A stretch of 64,000 bases of DNA, taken from Actinobacteria bacterium OV320. Its GTDB lineage: Bacteria; Actinomycetota; Actinomycetes; Streptomycetales; Streptomycetaceae. Location: NCBI GenBank assembly GCA_001298545.1, contig LJCX01000031.1:248001-312000 (forward strand). The letters are read 5' to 3'. The notes below the pieces were generated by a model, which was not told the DNA's origin, ran no database searches, and saw only the letters and a list, made by a program, of their open reading frames with translations. Every line of letters begins with the position of its first letter. The first letter of the stretch is position 1. The translations under genes and the position numbers were made by a program. Below are positions 25,361 to 33,686 of the stretch, piece after piece.

Positions 25361-26551
25361 CTATCGGAGGTGGCGGCGTACGGCCTTCGCGATTTTCTCC
25401 GCGTCGATCGCCAGCTCGCGGAGCGTGCCGCTGATGGGGGTGGTGAAGCCGGTGAAGTACAGGCCGGGGGTGTCCTTGGGGGCGCGGGCGCCGTGGCCGA
25501 CGGGTCTGCCGCGGTCGTCGAGCACGCCGAGGTGGCCGACCAGGCCCTCCAGGGCGCGGACGTACCCGGTGGCGGCGACCACGGCGTCCGGGGTGATCCG
25601 GGTGCCGTCGGCGAGGACGATCTCGCCGCCCTCCTCGAAGCCGGCCACGGCGGCCACGATCTCCACCCTGCCCTTGCGCACGGCGTCGATCAGGCCGACG
25701 TCCTGCACCGGGATGGCGCCCTCCTTGACGCGGGAGTACAGGCCGCTGTCGGGGCGGGGCAGGCCGTGCGCCGACAGGTCCGGCACGCTGAGCCTCGCCA
25801 TCGGCCGCGCGAGCCGGTCGGCGAGGCGGACCGGCAGCCGCCGTACGAGCACGGCCGTGTACTGCGCGGCCCAGCCGGCCGTCGAGCGGCGCACGATGTG
25901 CGGGGCGGTGCGCACGGACAGCCGCACCCGGGCCGCACCGCTCTCCACCAGGTCGACGGCGATCTCGGCGCCGGTGTTGCCGACGCCGACGACGAGGACG
26001 TCCCGGTCGGCGTACTCCTTGCCGCTGCGGTAGGCGGCGGCGTGCGCCAGCTCGCCCGTGAACTTCTCGCGGCCGGGCCAGTCCGGCAGGTGCGGGGTGT
26101 GGTTGTAGCCGGTGGCGACGACCACCGCCGAGCCGACGAGCTCGCGCCCGCCGGTGGCGTGCAGCAGCCAGCCGGTGCCGTCCGGGGTCCGTTCGACGCG
26201 GGAGACCTCGACGCCGGTGACGGTCTCCAGCTCGTGGACCTCGGCGTACTTCTCCAGGTAGCGCACCATGTCGTCGCGCGCCACCCACCGTCCGAACCGG
26301 CGTGGCATCGCGAGCCCGGGCAGGGCCGACAGGCGCCGGGTGGTGTGCAGATGCAGCCGGTCGTAATGGCGCCGCCAGGACGCGCCGACCCCGTCGGCCT
26401 TCTCCACGACGACGGCCCGTATGCCCTGGGCACGCAGCGCGTACGCGGTGGCGAGGCCGCCGGGACCGCCGCCGATGACGTAGACGGGGCGGTCGGCCGG
26501 GTTCGCGGTGGTGATCGCCTGAGGGGTCGGGGGCGGTGCGGAGTCTTCCAT
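25361..26551 (-). CDS. Flavin-containing monooxygenase (NAD(P)/FAD-dependent)
   Basis: A 396-residue class B flavoprotein monooxygenase-like protein. The N-terminal FAD motif is VIGGGPGGLATAYALRAQG and the NADPH motif is VVGVGNTGAEIAVDLVESG. Between them lies KYAEVHELETVTGVEVS. The linking ATGY segments (VVVATGYNHTPHL; VVAATGYVRALEG) are typical. Such enzymes oxygenate amines, sulfides or ketones or make Baeyer-Villiger products. The chosen ATG (26551) lacks a clear ribosome-binding site, so a leaderless message is possible. It is in the same orientation as the amine oxidase but separated by 212 bp, so probably not one operon. Confidence 0.85.
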   Translation of the reverse strand: MEDSAPPPTPQAITTANPADRPVYVIGGGPGGLATAYALRAQGIRAVVVEKADGVGASWRRHYDRLHLHTTRRLSALPGLAMPRRFGRWVARDDMVRYLEKYAEVHELETVTGVEVSRVERTPDGTGWLLHATGGRELVGSAVVVATGYNHTPHLPDWPGREKFTGELAHAAAYRSGKEYADRDVLVVGVGNTGAEIAVDLVESGAARVRLSVRTAPHIVRRSTAGWAAQYTAVLVRRLPVRLADRLARPMARLSVPDLSAHGLPRPDSGLYSRVKEGAIPVQDVGLIDAVRKGRVEIVAAVAGFEEGGEIVLADGTRITPDAVVAATGYVRALEGLVGHLGVLDDRGRPVGHGARAPKDTPGLYFTGFTTPISGTLRELAIDAEKIAKAVRRHLR

Positions 26552-26755
26552 GAGCGCGAGCGTAATCACGCGCGAGATTGATGGGTCTCGGTCAAGACCG
26601 GAATTGGTTGCGGATCGATCACGTGTGGGGGAAGTGGGGGTGGGGTCGGTGACGTAGGCCACTCGGTTGTGCGCGACCGGGTGCACCGGTGGGGAAATCG
26701 GTGGGGAAGCGGTGGGGAAGCGGTGGGACGCGAGGGAGGGCGGCGGGGAAAAGGG

Positions 26756-26791
26756 CGACGCCTGGCCCAGGTGCGCTCGGGCCAGGCGTCG
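26756..26791 (-). terminator. Terminator hairpin after the tannase-like gene
   Basis: A perfect 13-bp stem (CGACGCCTGGCCC with GGGCCAGGCGTCG) around a 10-base loop, about 90 bp beyond the stop codon of the minus-strand esterase gene. There is no T-run, as is common for Streptomyces terminators. Short G-rich direct repeats (GGTGGGGAAGC type) lie further on, at 26690-26730. Confidence 0.8.
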
Positions 26792-26880
26792 TGTGCGGAC
26801 GGCGTCGGTGACTATGACGGGAAACTGACGCCGCCGCGTCCAGGATGTCTCCCGGGGGGACCGGGAGGCATGCGGAACTA

Positions 26881-28542
26881 CTACTTCTTGACCTTGCCGC
26901 CGGCCTTGGCCTTGTGGCCCGTCACCTTGGCGATCCAGGCGATGAAGTCGCCCGGGTCGGTGTTGGCGCCGTGGCCCTGGTCCCAGTAGTAGAGGTGGTT
27001 CACGTCGTCGCCGAGGCCGTTCGCGGCGGCGGCGATGTTGGCGGAGACCGTCAGCGAGGTGTCGGAGTCCTTGGTGCCCAGACGGATCCACCAGTGCTTG
27101 CTGCGGCCCGCGTTGGGCTTGTCGGCCAGGAAGTACATCGGGTTCATCAGCCGCAGCATCTCGGGGATGTCGCTGTCGAGGCGCTTGGCGGTGAGCCCGG
27201 TGGTGTCGTTCTTCAGGCTGTAGGCCGTGAAGTGACGGGAGATGACCGTGCCCTTGCCGAACTCGTTGTTCTCGCCCGCCGACAGGTCGAAGGCGTCGAA
27301 GGCCGGGGTGTTCTTCTTGCGGGCGCCGACGTGGGTGAGGAAGTCCGCCCAGGAGAAGCCGGCCCTGCCGTTCTGCCAGGTGATGAAGGTGTTGGCGGCG
27401 AGGTACGTCTCGCGGGCGGTGTCGGACAGGGCCGCGAGGTAGGTGGTGGCCGACGGCTCCAGGTACTGCTTGACCAGGTACTCGTCGTAGTTGCGGGCGT
27501 TCAGCGTGCCGAAGCCGTTCAGGCCCTTGAGCTTCAGTGCGGCCTGGTACTCGGCGAACTGCGACCGGAGCGCCTTCGACACCGTCTGGTCGACCTGCTT
27601 GCCGGTGCTGAGGGCGTTGCCGCCCCAGTTCCACTCGTAGGAGCCGTCGGCGTGCTCCAGGTCGGTGATCGGGCACCAGGCGCCGGTCGCGAAGATCGCG
27701 TCGGAGGCGTCGGCCGCGCCGATCTCCTCGAGGTACTCGGCGTAGAGCGGGCTGTCGCCGGACGCGCCGAGCAGCGAGGAGAGCGCGCCGCCCGCGCTGG
27801 TGCCGGCGGACACGATCCGGTCGGTGTCACCGGGGATGACGCCCTTGTTGGCGCGCACGTACCGCACGGCGGCCTTGAGGTCGACGATCGCGGCGGGAGC
27901 CACGCCGTAGTACTCGCCGGCGGAGTTCTTGAGCGTACGGCCGCGGGCGCCGGGCTCGACGACGACGTAGCCGGCGGCCAGGGCCAGCAGCTGGTTGGAG
28001 GACAGGGCCCCGCCGGTGGCGTTGGTGTTGCCGTTGGCACCGGGGGCCGCAGCGGAGGCCGAGGCGGAGGCGGAGGCGGAGGCGGAGGGTGCGCCGCCGG
28101 GTGCGCCGCCGCCCATCCCGCCGCCCATGCCGCCGGCGCCGATCCCGGTGGCGTCCGCCACGGAGGACGGCATGTAGCCGCCGACGGAGTTCGCGAACAG
28201 GATCGGCGCGTTGCTCGCGTCGACCGCCGTGCCGTCGATCTCGACCGGCACGCTCACGTTCAGCGACTGGTAGGCGGCGTCCACCGGCTTGGCGACGTAG
28301 GTGATCGCCTTCCAGAAGTGGTACGTCACGGCGTGCTCGGCGCCCGCGGTGTCCGTGACGGTCGTCGTGAGCTCGGTGTAGGCGTCCGGGTCGAAGGCCA
28401 GGGAACCGGCGTCCGAGGACGAGGACGTCGACGTGCCGCCGGACGCCTGCGCGCTCAGGGCGATGCCGCCCACTGCCGCGACACCCACGGTGGCGCCGAG
28501 CCCCAAGACGACCGACCTGCGCTTGACTGCCCTGTGCTTCAC
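26881..28542 (-). CDS. Exported tannase-like (subtype B) alpha/beta-hydrolase
   Basis: A 553-residue secreted esterase. The N-terminus has a twin-arginine-like signal (VKRRSVVLGLGATVG). The catalytic serine lies in GTSAGGALSSLLG, and a plausible histidine in YYWDQGHGANTDPGDF near the C-terminus. These features match subtype B tannases and related feruloyl-type hydrolases, which release gallate or aromatic acids from plant esters. Between signal and core is a low-complexity insert rich in glycine and methionine, followed by a run of Ser-Ala dipeptides, probably a linker. It is monocistronic, ended by a strong hairpin. Exact substrate unknown. Confidence 0.82.
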   Translation of the reverse strand: MKHRAVKRRSVVLGLGATVGVAAVGGIALSAQASGGTSTSSSSDAGSLAFDPDAYTELTTTVTDTAGAEHAVTYHFWKAITYVAKPVDAAYQSLNVSVPVEIDGTAVDASNAPILFANSVGGYMPSSVADATGIGAGGMGGGMGGGAPGGAPSASASASASASAAAPGANGNTNATGGALSSNQLLALAAGYVVVEPGARGRTLKNSAGEYYGVAPAAIVDLKAAVRYVRANKGVIPGDTDRIVSAGTSAGGALSSLLGASGDSPLYAEYLEEIGAADASDAIFATGAWCPITDLEHADGSYEWNWGGNALSTGKQVDQTVSKALRSQFAEYQAALKLKGLNGFGTLNARNYDEYLVKQYLEPSATTYLAALSDTARETYLAANTFITWQNGRAGFSWADFLTHVGARKKNTPAFDAFDLSAGENNEFGKGTVISRHFTAYSLKNDTTGLTAKRLDSDIPEMLRLMNPMYFLADKPNAGRSKHWWIRLGTKDSDTSLTVSANIAAAANGLGDDVNHLYYWDQGHGANTDPGDFIAWIAKVTGHKAKAGGKVKK

Positions 28543-28724
28543 GATGCTGCCTCTCGATGAACCGGGTGGTGACTGCGTGCTCTCCGGGCTTGCGTTGGTG
28601 AACGTAATTCGGAGCCAACAAAATCGTCAACAATCTGCGGGACATTCACGGGCGACGCACAGGTTCATGGCGGACGCACAGGGATCTCTCATGGAAAATG
28701 CGCGGTCTTCCCGGATCCGGCGAC

Positions 28725-28739
28725 CTGACGTACCGTCAG
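28725..28739. promoter_or_regulatory. Regulon operator, site 7
   Basis: CTGACGTACCGTCAG ends 4 bp before the ATG of the DUF35 gene at 28744. A repressor here would cover the start codon region or the transcription start of a leaderless message. Confidence 0.85.
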
Positions 28740-28743
28740 ATCC

Positions 28744-29154
28744 ATGGAGATGGGCCACCGTTTCGACGTCCCCGAGGCCGACGCCTTCACCCGCGCGTAC
28801 TGGGACGCGGCCGCCGAGGGCCGGCTGCTGATCCGGCGCTGCGGGGCCTGCGCACGGGCCCACCACTACCCCAGGGAGTTCTGCCCGTACTGCTGGAGCG
28901 AGGACGTGACCTGGCAGGACGCGAGCGGCCGGGCCACCCTCTACACCTGGTCCGTCGTCCACCGCAACGACCTGCCGCCCTTCGGGGGGCGCACGCCGTA
29001 CGTCGCGGCGGTGGTCGACCTGGCGGAGGGGCCGCGGATGTCCACGGAGATCGTGGGGGAGGCGGCCGGGGAGGCGTCGGCGGGGCTGCGTGCGGGGCTG
29101 GAGCTGGCGGTCGCGTTCCGGGACGGGGTGCCGGTGTTCCGGCCCGCGCCGTGA
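28744..29154 (+). CDS. DUF35 (OB-fold, zinc-ribbon) acyl-CoA associated protein, copy 1
   Basis: A 136-residue protein with a rubredoxin-like zinc ribbon (RRCGACARAHHYPREFCPYC, four cysteines) followed by an OB-fold. DUF35 proteins bind thiolase-like partners; in mycobacterial cholesterol side-chain degradation the DUF35 part of ChsH2 forms an aldolase with Ltp2. Here no thiolase is adjacent, but two are encoded in the window, at 32392 and 46108, and the operators suggest coordinated expression. The only space between operator and ATG is 4 bp, so a leaderless transcript is likely. Confidence 0.88.
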   Translation: MEMGHRFDVPEADAFTRAYWDAAAEGRLLIRRCGACARAHHYPREFCPYCWSEDVTWQDASGRATLYTWSVVHRNDLPPFGGRTPYVAAVVDLAEGPRMSTEIVGEAAGEASAGLRAGLELAVAFRDGVPVFRPAP

Positions 29155-29179
29155 AAGACCGGCGGTGTTCAATGGCCGG

Positions 29180-29782
29180 ATGACCGACATACGCGAGCCG
29201 TACCCGGCCCCCCTCGCCTCCGGTCTCCACGGCCACGGCCTGACCCTGCGGTCCTGGGACCCGGAGTCCGCCACCGACGTGGACGCCTGGCTGCGCGGGC
29301 ACGTCGACCCGGAGTTCGTGCGCTGGAACACCCCGCTGCGGACGATCACCGACGCCGCCGGCGCCCGGGCTTCCCTGGAGGGCAGGAGCGCGGACGCGGC
29401 CGCCGGACGTGCCATGGCGTTCTGTGTCACGGACGCCTCCGACGGCACGGTCCTCGGGCAGGTCGGAGTCAACATGATCGACCACGTGCTGAGCTTCGCC
29501 AGGGTCGGCTACTGGATCCTGCCGGAGGCGCGGGGCCGGCACGTCGCCACCCGCTCCCTGCTGCTCGCGGCCCGGTGGGCGTTCACCGAGCTCGGTCTGC
29601 ACCGGCTGGAGCTGGGCCACGCGCTCGGTCACGACGCCTCCTGCCGGATCGCCGAACGCTGCGGCTTCTGCTGCGAGGGGACCCTGCGCGGCGCGATGTG
29701 GGAGTCGGGCCGCCGCGACGCCTTCCGGGACGTCCACCTGCACGGCCGCCTGACGACGGACCCGGAGCCGGTGTGGGCGTGA
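29180..29782 (+). CDS. GNAT-family N-acetyltransferase (RimJ/RimL-like)
   Basis: A 200-residue acetyltransferase. The acetyl-CoA pyrophosphate-binding region is visible as GYWILPEARGRHVATRSLLL, and the later segment LGHDASCRIAERCGFCCEG is typical of RimJ/RimL-type enzymes that acetylate protein N-termini or small amines. Start is ATG at 29180, 25 bp after the DUF35 gene, so the two may be cotranscribed. Nothing in its sequence points to a link with CoA catabolism; it may simply be a neighbour. Confidence 0.85.
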   Translation: MTDIREPYPAPLASGLHGHGLTLRSWDPESATDVDAWLRGHVDPEFVRWNTPLRTITDAAGARASLEGRSADAAAGRAMAFCVTDASDGTVLGQVGVNMIDHVLSFARVGYWILPEARGRHVATRSLLLAARWAFTELGLHRLELGHALGHDASCRIAERCGFCCEGTLRGAMWESGRRDAFRDVHLHGRLTTDPEPVWA

Positions 29783-29929
29783 GACAGGACCACTGACAGG
29801 CCGTGGGCGGGGCGTGCCACCTCCTCTTCCGGGTGAGTGAGGGGGCTGGGCGTGGCGGAGGTGAGACCTTCGAAGTACTTGCGAAGTCATGCCGATCGAC
29901 GGTCCGGCCTCGGATCCCCGGGAAGCCGG

Positions 29930-30300
29930 GTGAGCGCGGGCCGCGGAGACCGTGCCGCACCACCGGCACCTGAGGGCCAGTGGGAGGTTCGCTTCGCGGA
30001 CGCGGACGCGGACGCGGCCTCGGCGAAAGGCTGGGAGAACCTGGCTCGGCAGGCGCGGGAGAACACCTACCGTGCCTGGAGTGTCATGCGTACGGATCCG
30101 CGCCGGCCGCCGAGACGCCTCGGCACCACCGTCTCAAGGGCAGCCTGGCACACGGCACGCACCGGGGGCGGACCTGCCAGCAGTGGCAGATCGAGGTGAC
30201 CGGGGGCGGGCGGGTCTGGTATCTCCTCGACACGTCCCGTGCCACCTGTCGGATCACCTTCGCCGGGACAGGGCACCCCCGGGCCACGGACCGCCCCTGA
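29930..30300 (+). pseudogene. Frameshifted small gene of a Streptomyces protein family
   Basis: Two parts of one protein lie in different frames. From a GTG at 29930 the first part contains EGQWEVRFADADADAASAKG and ends near 30115. The second part, in the next frame, contains RLKGSLAHGTHRGRT and IEVTGGGRVWYLLDT and stops at 30300. I recognise the two together as one roughly 120-residue protein common in Streptomyces, often found beside a small HTH partner and possibly RelE/ParE-like. That last point is uncertain. The shift lies between about 30105 and 30130. A real mutation, a sequencing error or programmed shifting are all possible. Confidence 0.6.
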
Positions 30301-30309
30301 GGGGGGTCC

Positions 30310-30975
30310 TCAGGGCCACAGCTGCTCCCTGGACCAGGACTCTCCCGACCGGTGGTAGCGCAGCCGGGCGTGACGGCGGGTGCTGTCCCCCTGGAAGAAC
30401 TCGACCTCGTCCGCGCGCAGTCGGTACAGGGTCCAGGTCGGGGACTTGGCCGTCGGGTTCGCGCGGGCGTGTTCCCAGGCCGCCTCCGACGCGATCGTCA
30501 GCTCCTCCGTCGAGGCCAGGACCTCGCTCTGCCGTCCGGTCAGGGCGGCGGCCAGGGCGCCGGTCGAGCGGGCGTGCAGGTCGGCCTGGGCCTCCTCGGA
30601 GGGGGCGGAGGTGACCGGGCCGCGCACCCGGACCTGGCGGCCCAGCACCGGCCAGTAGAAGGTGAGGGCCGCGTACGGGCGCGCGGCGAGCTGACGGCCC
30701 TTGCGGCTGGTGGCGTGGGTCGCGAAGGCCCAGCCGTCCGCGTCGGCGCCGTGCAGCATCACGATCCGGGCGTCCGGAAGGCCGTCCTCGCCGACGGTGG
30801 CGAGGGTCGTCGTGTGCGGCTCCCGCTCACCCGCCGCCACCGCCTCGGCGAACCAGTCCGTGAAGAGGGACAGCGGCTCGGCGGGGGCCGCTTCCGGGGC
30901 GAACGGCGGCAGCGCGGTCACCTCCGGGTCCCACACCCGCAGCGACCTCAGCAGCTCATGAAGATCCTTGGCCAT
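30310..30975 (-). CDS. pdxH: Pyridoxamine/pyridoxine 5'-phosphate oxidase family protein
   Basis: A 221-residue FMN enzyme with the classic PdxH pattern: ATVGEDGLPDARIVMLHG, ATHATSRKGRQLAARPYAAL, TFYWPVLGRQVRVRG and the C-terminal RLRYHRSGESWSREQLWP. PdxH oxidises pyridoxamine or pyridoxine phosphate to pyridoxal phosphate. In actinobacteria the de novo Pdx1/Pdx2 route makes vitamin B6, so this would act in salvage. Start at ATG 30975. It is followed closely by a frameshifted gene on the other strand. Function is assigned by overall family similarity; related FMN-split-barrel enzymes with other substrates exist. Confidence 0.85.
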   Translation of the reverse strand: MAKDLHELLRSLRVWDPEVTALPPFAPEAAPAEPLSLFTDWFAEAVAAGEREPHTTTLATVGEDGLPDARIVMLHGADADGWAFATHATSRKGRQLAARPYAALTFYWPVLGRQVRVRGPVTSAPSEEAQADLHARSTGALAAALTGRQSEVLASTEELTIASEAAWEHARANPTAKSPTWTLYRLRADEVEFFQGDSTRRHARLRYHRSGESWSREQLWP

Positions 30976-30992
30976 ATGGCGAGGGTAAGCGG

Positions 30993-31988
30993 TCAGTGCC
31001 GGGCGAACTGGACCCGCGTCGGCTGCACCACGTTCGCCCGGACGGCGATCCCCTCGACCGTCAGCTGCTCCCCGTAGATGTCGGTGAGCCGGAGCGCGCC
31101 GCCGCAGCCGGTGCCCTGCTCGGAGAGGAAGTAGTTGTAGTCGGTGCGCGCCAGACGGGTCCAGCCGGCGCTCGTGCGGACCTCCAGCCGGGCCAGCGGA
31201 TTGCGGTGGCCGATCGCCTGGATGCCGCACCAGTACTGGGTGGAACCGGTCTTGTAGCGGATCGAGACGGTGTCGGAGGTGGCGGGGCTCAGCAGGCTCC
31301 AGGTGACCGGGATCCGGCCTGCCGAGAGCGGGGCCAGCTTGGCGAACGCCTGTTGGCTCAGGTCGAGTTGGCCGACCTCGCAGGGCGCCGGGCACTCGTT
31401 GGTGATGCGGACCGTGATCGACGCTCCGCTCCCGGCCCGGACGAGGACGTACGCGCCGCACGCCTTGGACGTCTCGTAGTCGGCGGTGTTCATCGCCGCG
31501 GTCATGACGTCGGAGGTCGGGCCGTAGGAGCAGGCGCCGTTGCCGTCTCCCGCGTCGTAGGAGGTGGCGACGCCCCGGTAGGAGGTCCCGGGCGCGATCC
31601 GCCCCGCCGACGGTGCCGAGCCGGACGCGGTCCGCGCGGCGGGCGCGGCCGATCGCCCGCTCGACGAGCCGGACTTGCCGGCCGGGGTGGCGGCGGGCGT
31701 GGACGCCCGCCCGGCCGTCGCGCTCGGGGACGCGGTGGACGGCTTCGGCTTCGGCGACGGTGACCCGGTGGTCCCGGTCGCCGTCGGCGAACCGCTCACC
31801 CCGGACCCGGCGGCGGGCTCGACCGTGCGGGCCCCGCCTTCGGCCCCGGTCTCGGACCCGCCGTCGGGACGGAAGGCCACGACCAGGGACACGACGAGCG
31901 CGACGGCCGCCACGGCGACCACCGTGACGACGGGAACGCGGCGCGTGCGCCTCTCGGGGCGGGGCCGGCGGTGTGAGGAGGATGCCAC
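30993..31988 (-). CDS. Membrane-anchored expansin-like (EXLX/RlpA-type) protein
   Basis: A 331-residue envelope protein. One N-terminal membrane segment (VPVVTVVAVAAVALVVSLVV) follows a basic stretch. A long Ser/Pro/Thr/Ala-rich linker comes next, to about residue 130. The C-terminal 200 residues look like bacterial expansins: a double-psi beta-barrel start (GVATSYDAGDGNGACSYG, then ITNECPAP) and a carbohydrate-binding-like second domain. Expansins loosen polysaccharide networks without hydrolysis. GTG at 31988 has AAGGA upstream. It lies 17 bp before the PdxH gene start in the same direction, but the two have no clear functional link. Confidence 0.82.
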   Translation of the reverse strand: MASSSHRRPRPERRTRRVPVVTVVAVAAVALVVSLVVAFRPDGGSETGAEGGARTVEPAAGSGVSGSPTATGTTGSPSPKPKPSTASPSATAGRASTPAATPAGKSGSSSGRSAAPAARTASGSAPSAGRIAPGTSYRGVATSYDAGDGNGACSYGPTSDVMTAAMNTADYETSKACGAYVLVRAGSGASITVRITNECPAPCEVGQLDLSQQAFAKLAPLSAGRIPVTWSLLSPATSDTVSIRYKTGSTQYWCGIQAIGHRNPLARLEVRTSAGWTRLARTDYNYFLSEQGTGCGGALRLTDIYGEQLTVEGIAVRANVVQPTRVQFARH

Positions 31989-32391
31989 GGATGAATCCTT
32001 ACGCGGTTCGGCGAAGCACGTCCTGGAAAGCTTTCGACCCGTCAGTCGCCGCCGGTCCCGAAAAGGTTGCCGTCCCCCGGCGAAAAGCCCGGTCGACCGA
32101 CGGCGTGAGCGAGCTGACGAAGGGCGCGGGCGCGACGGACCGCTGGCGCAGCCCTGCCGCGGCGCTTCGAGTCCGCGGTGGACCGGCGGCTGGACGTGCC
32201 GTTCGCCCCCTGGCCGGACGGCTGCGAACACGGCGGCGGCTCGTTCACCGCCGCCGGCGCGGACTTGCGCGGCCCGCACCGGCGCCATCGGATCGTCGCG
32301 GCCGGTGCGCGGGGCGTGACCTGCCGGGAGGGGAAGGAGGGGAAGGGAGGGGAAGGGAGGGGAAGGGAGGGGAGGGGAGGCGCGGGGGGCC
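31989..32391. other. Region between expansin-like and thiolase genes, no supported gene
   Basis: About 400 bp lie between the 5' end of the expansin-like gene and the 3' end of the thiolase gene, both on the minus strand. It should contain the expansin promoter. Open frames from a GTG near 32105 give arginine-rich sequence without similarity to any family I know. The right part is the purine-rich repeat at 32326-32380. Confidence 0.45.
32326..32380 (+). repeat. 55-base pure purine tract with 10-bp tandem repeats
   Basis: Every base from 32326 to 32380 is G or A. The core is GGGGAAGGGA repeated in tandem about four times with small variations. The strand carries many runs of three or four G. 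It lies 11 bp beyond the thiolase stop codon, so the thiolase transcript would carry a pyrimidine-rich 3' tail. Confidence 0.95.
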
Positions 32392-33573
32392 TCAGTCCCG
32401 TCCCAGGACCACCGTCCCCGACGAGCAGAACCACCCGCCGGTCCCGGAGGCGACGCCCAGCCGGGGCAAGCCCCCGCCCGCCGCCCTCACCTGCCGGTCC
32501 CCGCCCTCGCCCCGCAGCTGCCGTACCGCCTCCACCAGCAGGAACAGCCCCCGCATGCCCGGATGCTGAGCCGAGAGCCCGCCCCCGTCCGTGTTCACCG
32601 GCAGGGCGCCGGACAGGGTCAGCCGCCCCTTCTCCACGAACGGGCCGCCCTCGCCCTTCGCGCAGAAGCCCAGGTCCTCGAGGGTCACCAGCGTCATGTA
32701 GGTGAACGCGTCGTAGATCTCGGCGAAGTCCATCTCCTGCGGACCCAGCCCCGCCCGCTCGAAGGCCAGCCGGCCGCTCACCGCCGCCGGGGAGACGGTG
32801 AAGTCGTCCCACTCGGACATCGAGGCGTGCGAGACGTGCTCCCCCGTACCCAGGATCCACACCGGGGCCGTGCGGCAGTCGCGTACGTACTCCTCGGCCG
32901 CGAGGAGGACCGCCGCGCCGCCGTCGGAGCGCAGACAGCAGTGCAGTTTCGTGAAGGGGTCGGCGATCATCGGGCCGGACAGGACGTCGTCCACCGTCAC
33001 CGGGTCGCGGAACATCGCGTCGGGGTTCAGCGCCGCGTTCGCCCGTGCCTGGACCGCCACCTCCGCCAACTGCTCGATCGTCGTGCCGTACTGGAGCATG
33101 TGGCGGCGGGCGGCCATCGCGTACTTTGCGATCAGGGTGTGGCCGTAGGGGACCTCGAACTGGAGCGGGCCGCGGCCGCCGAAGGCGAAGGTGCCGGTGC
33201 GGCGGCCGGCCTTCACGTCCGCGCGGGCCGTCGAGCCGTACGCCAGCAGGACCACGTTCGCGTGACCGGCGGCGATCGCGTCGGCCGCGTGCGCCGCCAT
33301 GACCTCCCAGGTCGAACCGCCGACGGAGGTGGAGTCGACCCAGGTGGGCCGCAGGCCCAGGTAGTCCGCCACCTCGACGGGGGCCAGCGTGCCGAGCCCG
33401 GCGGACGCGAAGCCGTCCACCCGTGACCGGTCGAGCCCCGCGTCGGCCAGTGCCCGCCGGGCCGCCTGGGCGTGCAGGGCGTAGGGGGTGGCGTCGTCCA
33501 CTCGGCCGCAGTCGGAGAGGGCGACGCCGACCACGGCCACTTTCCGGGTACCGGATGCGGATGCGGATGCCAT
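32392..33573 (-). CDS. Thiolase-family protein (lipid-transfer/SCPx type), copy 1, lacking the nucleophilic cysteine
   Basis: A 393-residue thiolase-fold protein of the lipid-transfer-protein group. Landmarks are VAVVGVALSDCGR at the N-terminus, AEIYDAFTYMTLVTLEDLGF, and VNTDGGGLSAQHPGMRG. At the position of the thiolase nucleophilic cysteine it has threonine (GGSTWE, Thr88), while the paralogue at 46108 has cysteine (GGSCAT, Cys90). Loss of this cysteine is expected of Ltp2-like retro-aldolases working with a DUF35 partner, so this protein may cleave C-C bonds by aldol chemistry. It starts 4 bp from operator site 8 and diverges from an acyl-CoA dehydrogenase. Confidence 0.87.
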   Translation of the reverse strand: MASASASGTRKVAVVGVALSDCGRVDDATPYALHAQAARRALADAGLDRSRVDGFASAGLGTLAPVEVADYLGLRPTWVDSTSVGGSTWEVMAAHAADAIAAGHANVVLLAYGSTARADVKAGRRTGTFAFGGRGPLQFEVPYGHTLIAKYAMAARRHMLQYGTTIEQLAEVAVQARANAALNPDAMFRDPVTVDDVLSGPMIADPFTKLHCCLRSDGGAAVLLAAEEYVRDCRTAPVWILGTGEHVSHASMSEWDDFTVSPAAVSGRLAFERAGLGPQEMDFAEIYDAFTYMTLVTLEDLGFCAKGEGGPFVEKGRLTLSGALPVNTDGGGLSAQHPGMRGLFLLVEAVRQLRGEGGDRQVRAAGGGLPRLGVASGTGGWFCSSGTVVLGRD

Positions 33574-33577
33574 GAAT

Positions 33578-33592
33578 CTGACGGTACATCAG
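33578..33592. promoter_or_regulatory. Regulon operator, site 8
   Basis: CTGACGGTACATCAG, 4 bp upstream of the thiolase start codon (33573, minus strand). The closeness mirrors site 7 at the DUF35 gene. Confidence 0.85.
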
Positions 33593-33650
33593 ATAATGCC
33601 TGCCCCGACAGGTGCCGCCTCTCTGGGCATTCCCGTTCCCCCGCCCTAAT

Positions 33651-33665
33651 ATGACGCACCGTCAG
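33651..33665. promoter_or_regulatory. Regulon operator, site 9
   Basis: ATGACGCACCGTCAG has a complete right half-site and a left half changed at its first base. It lies 21 bp before the acyl-CoA dehydrogenase start at 33687; with site 8 it controls the divergent pair. Confidence 0.82.
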
Positions 33666-33686
33666 ATCCGGATGAGAGGGGTGGCC

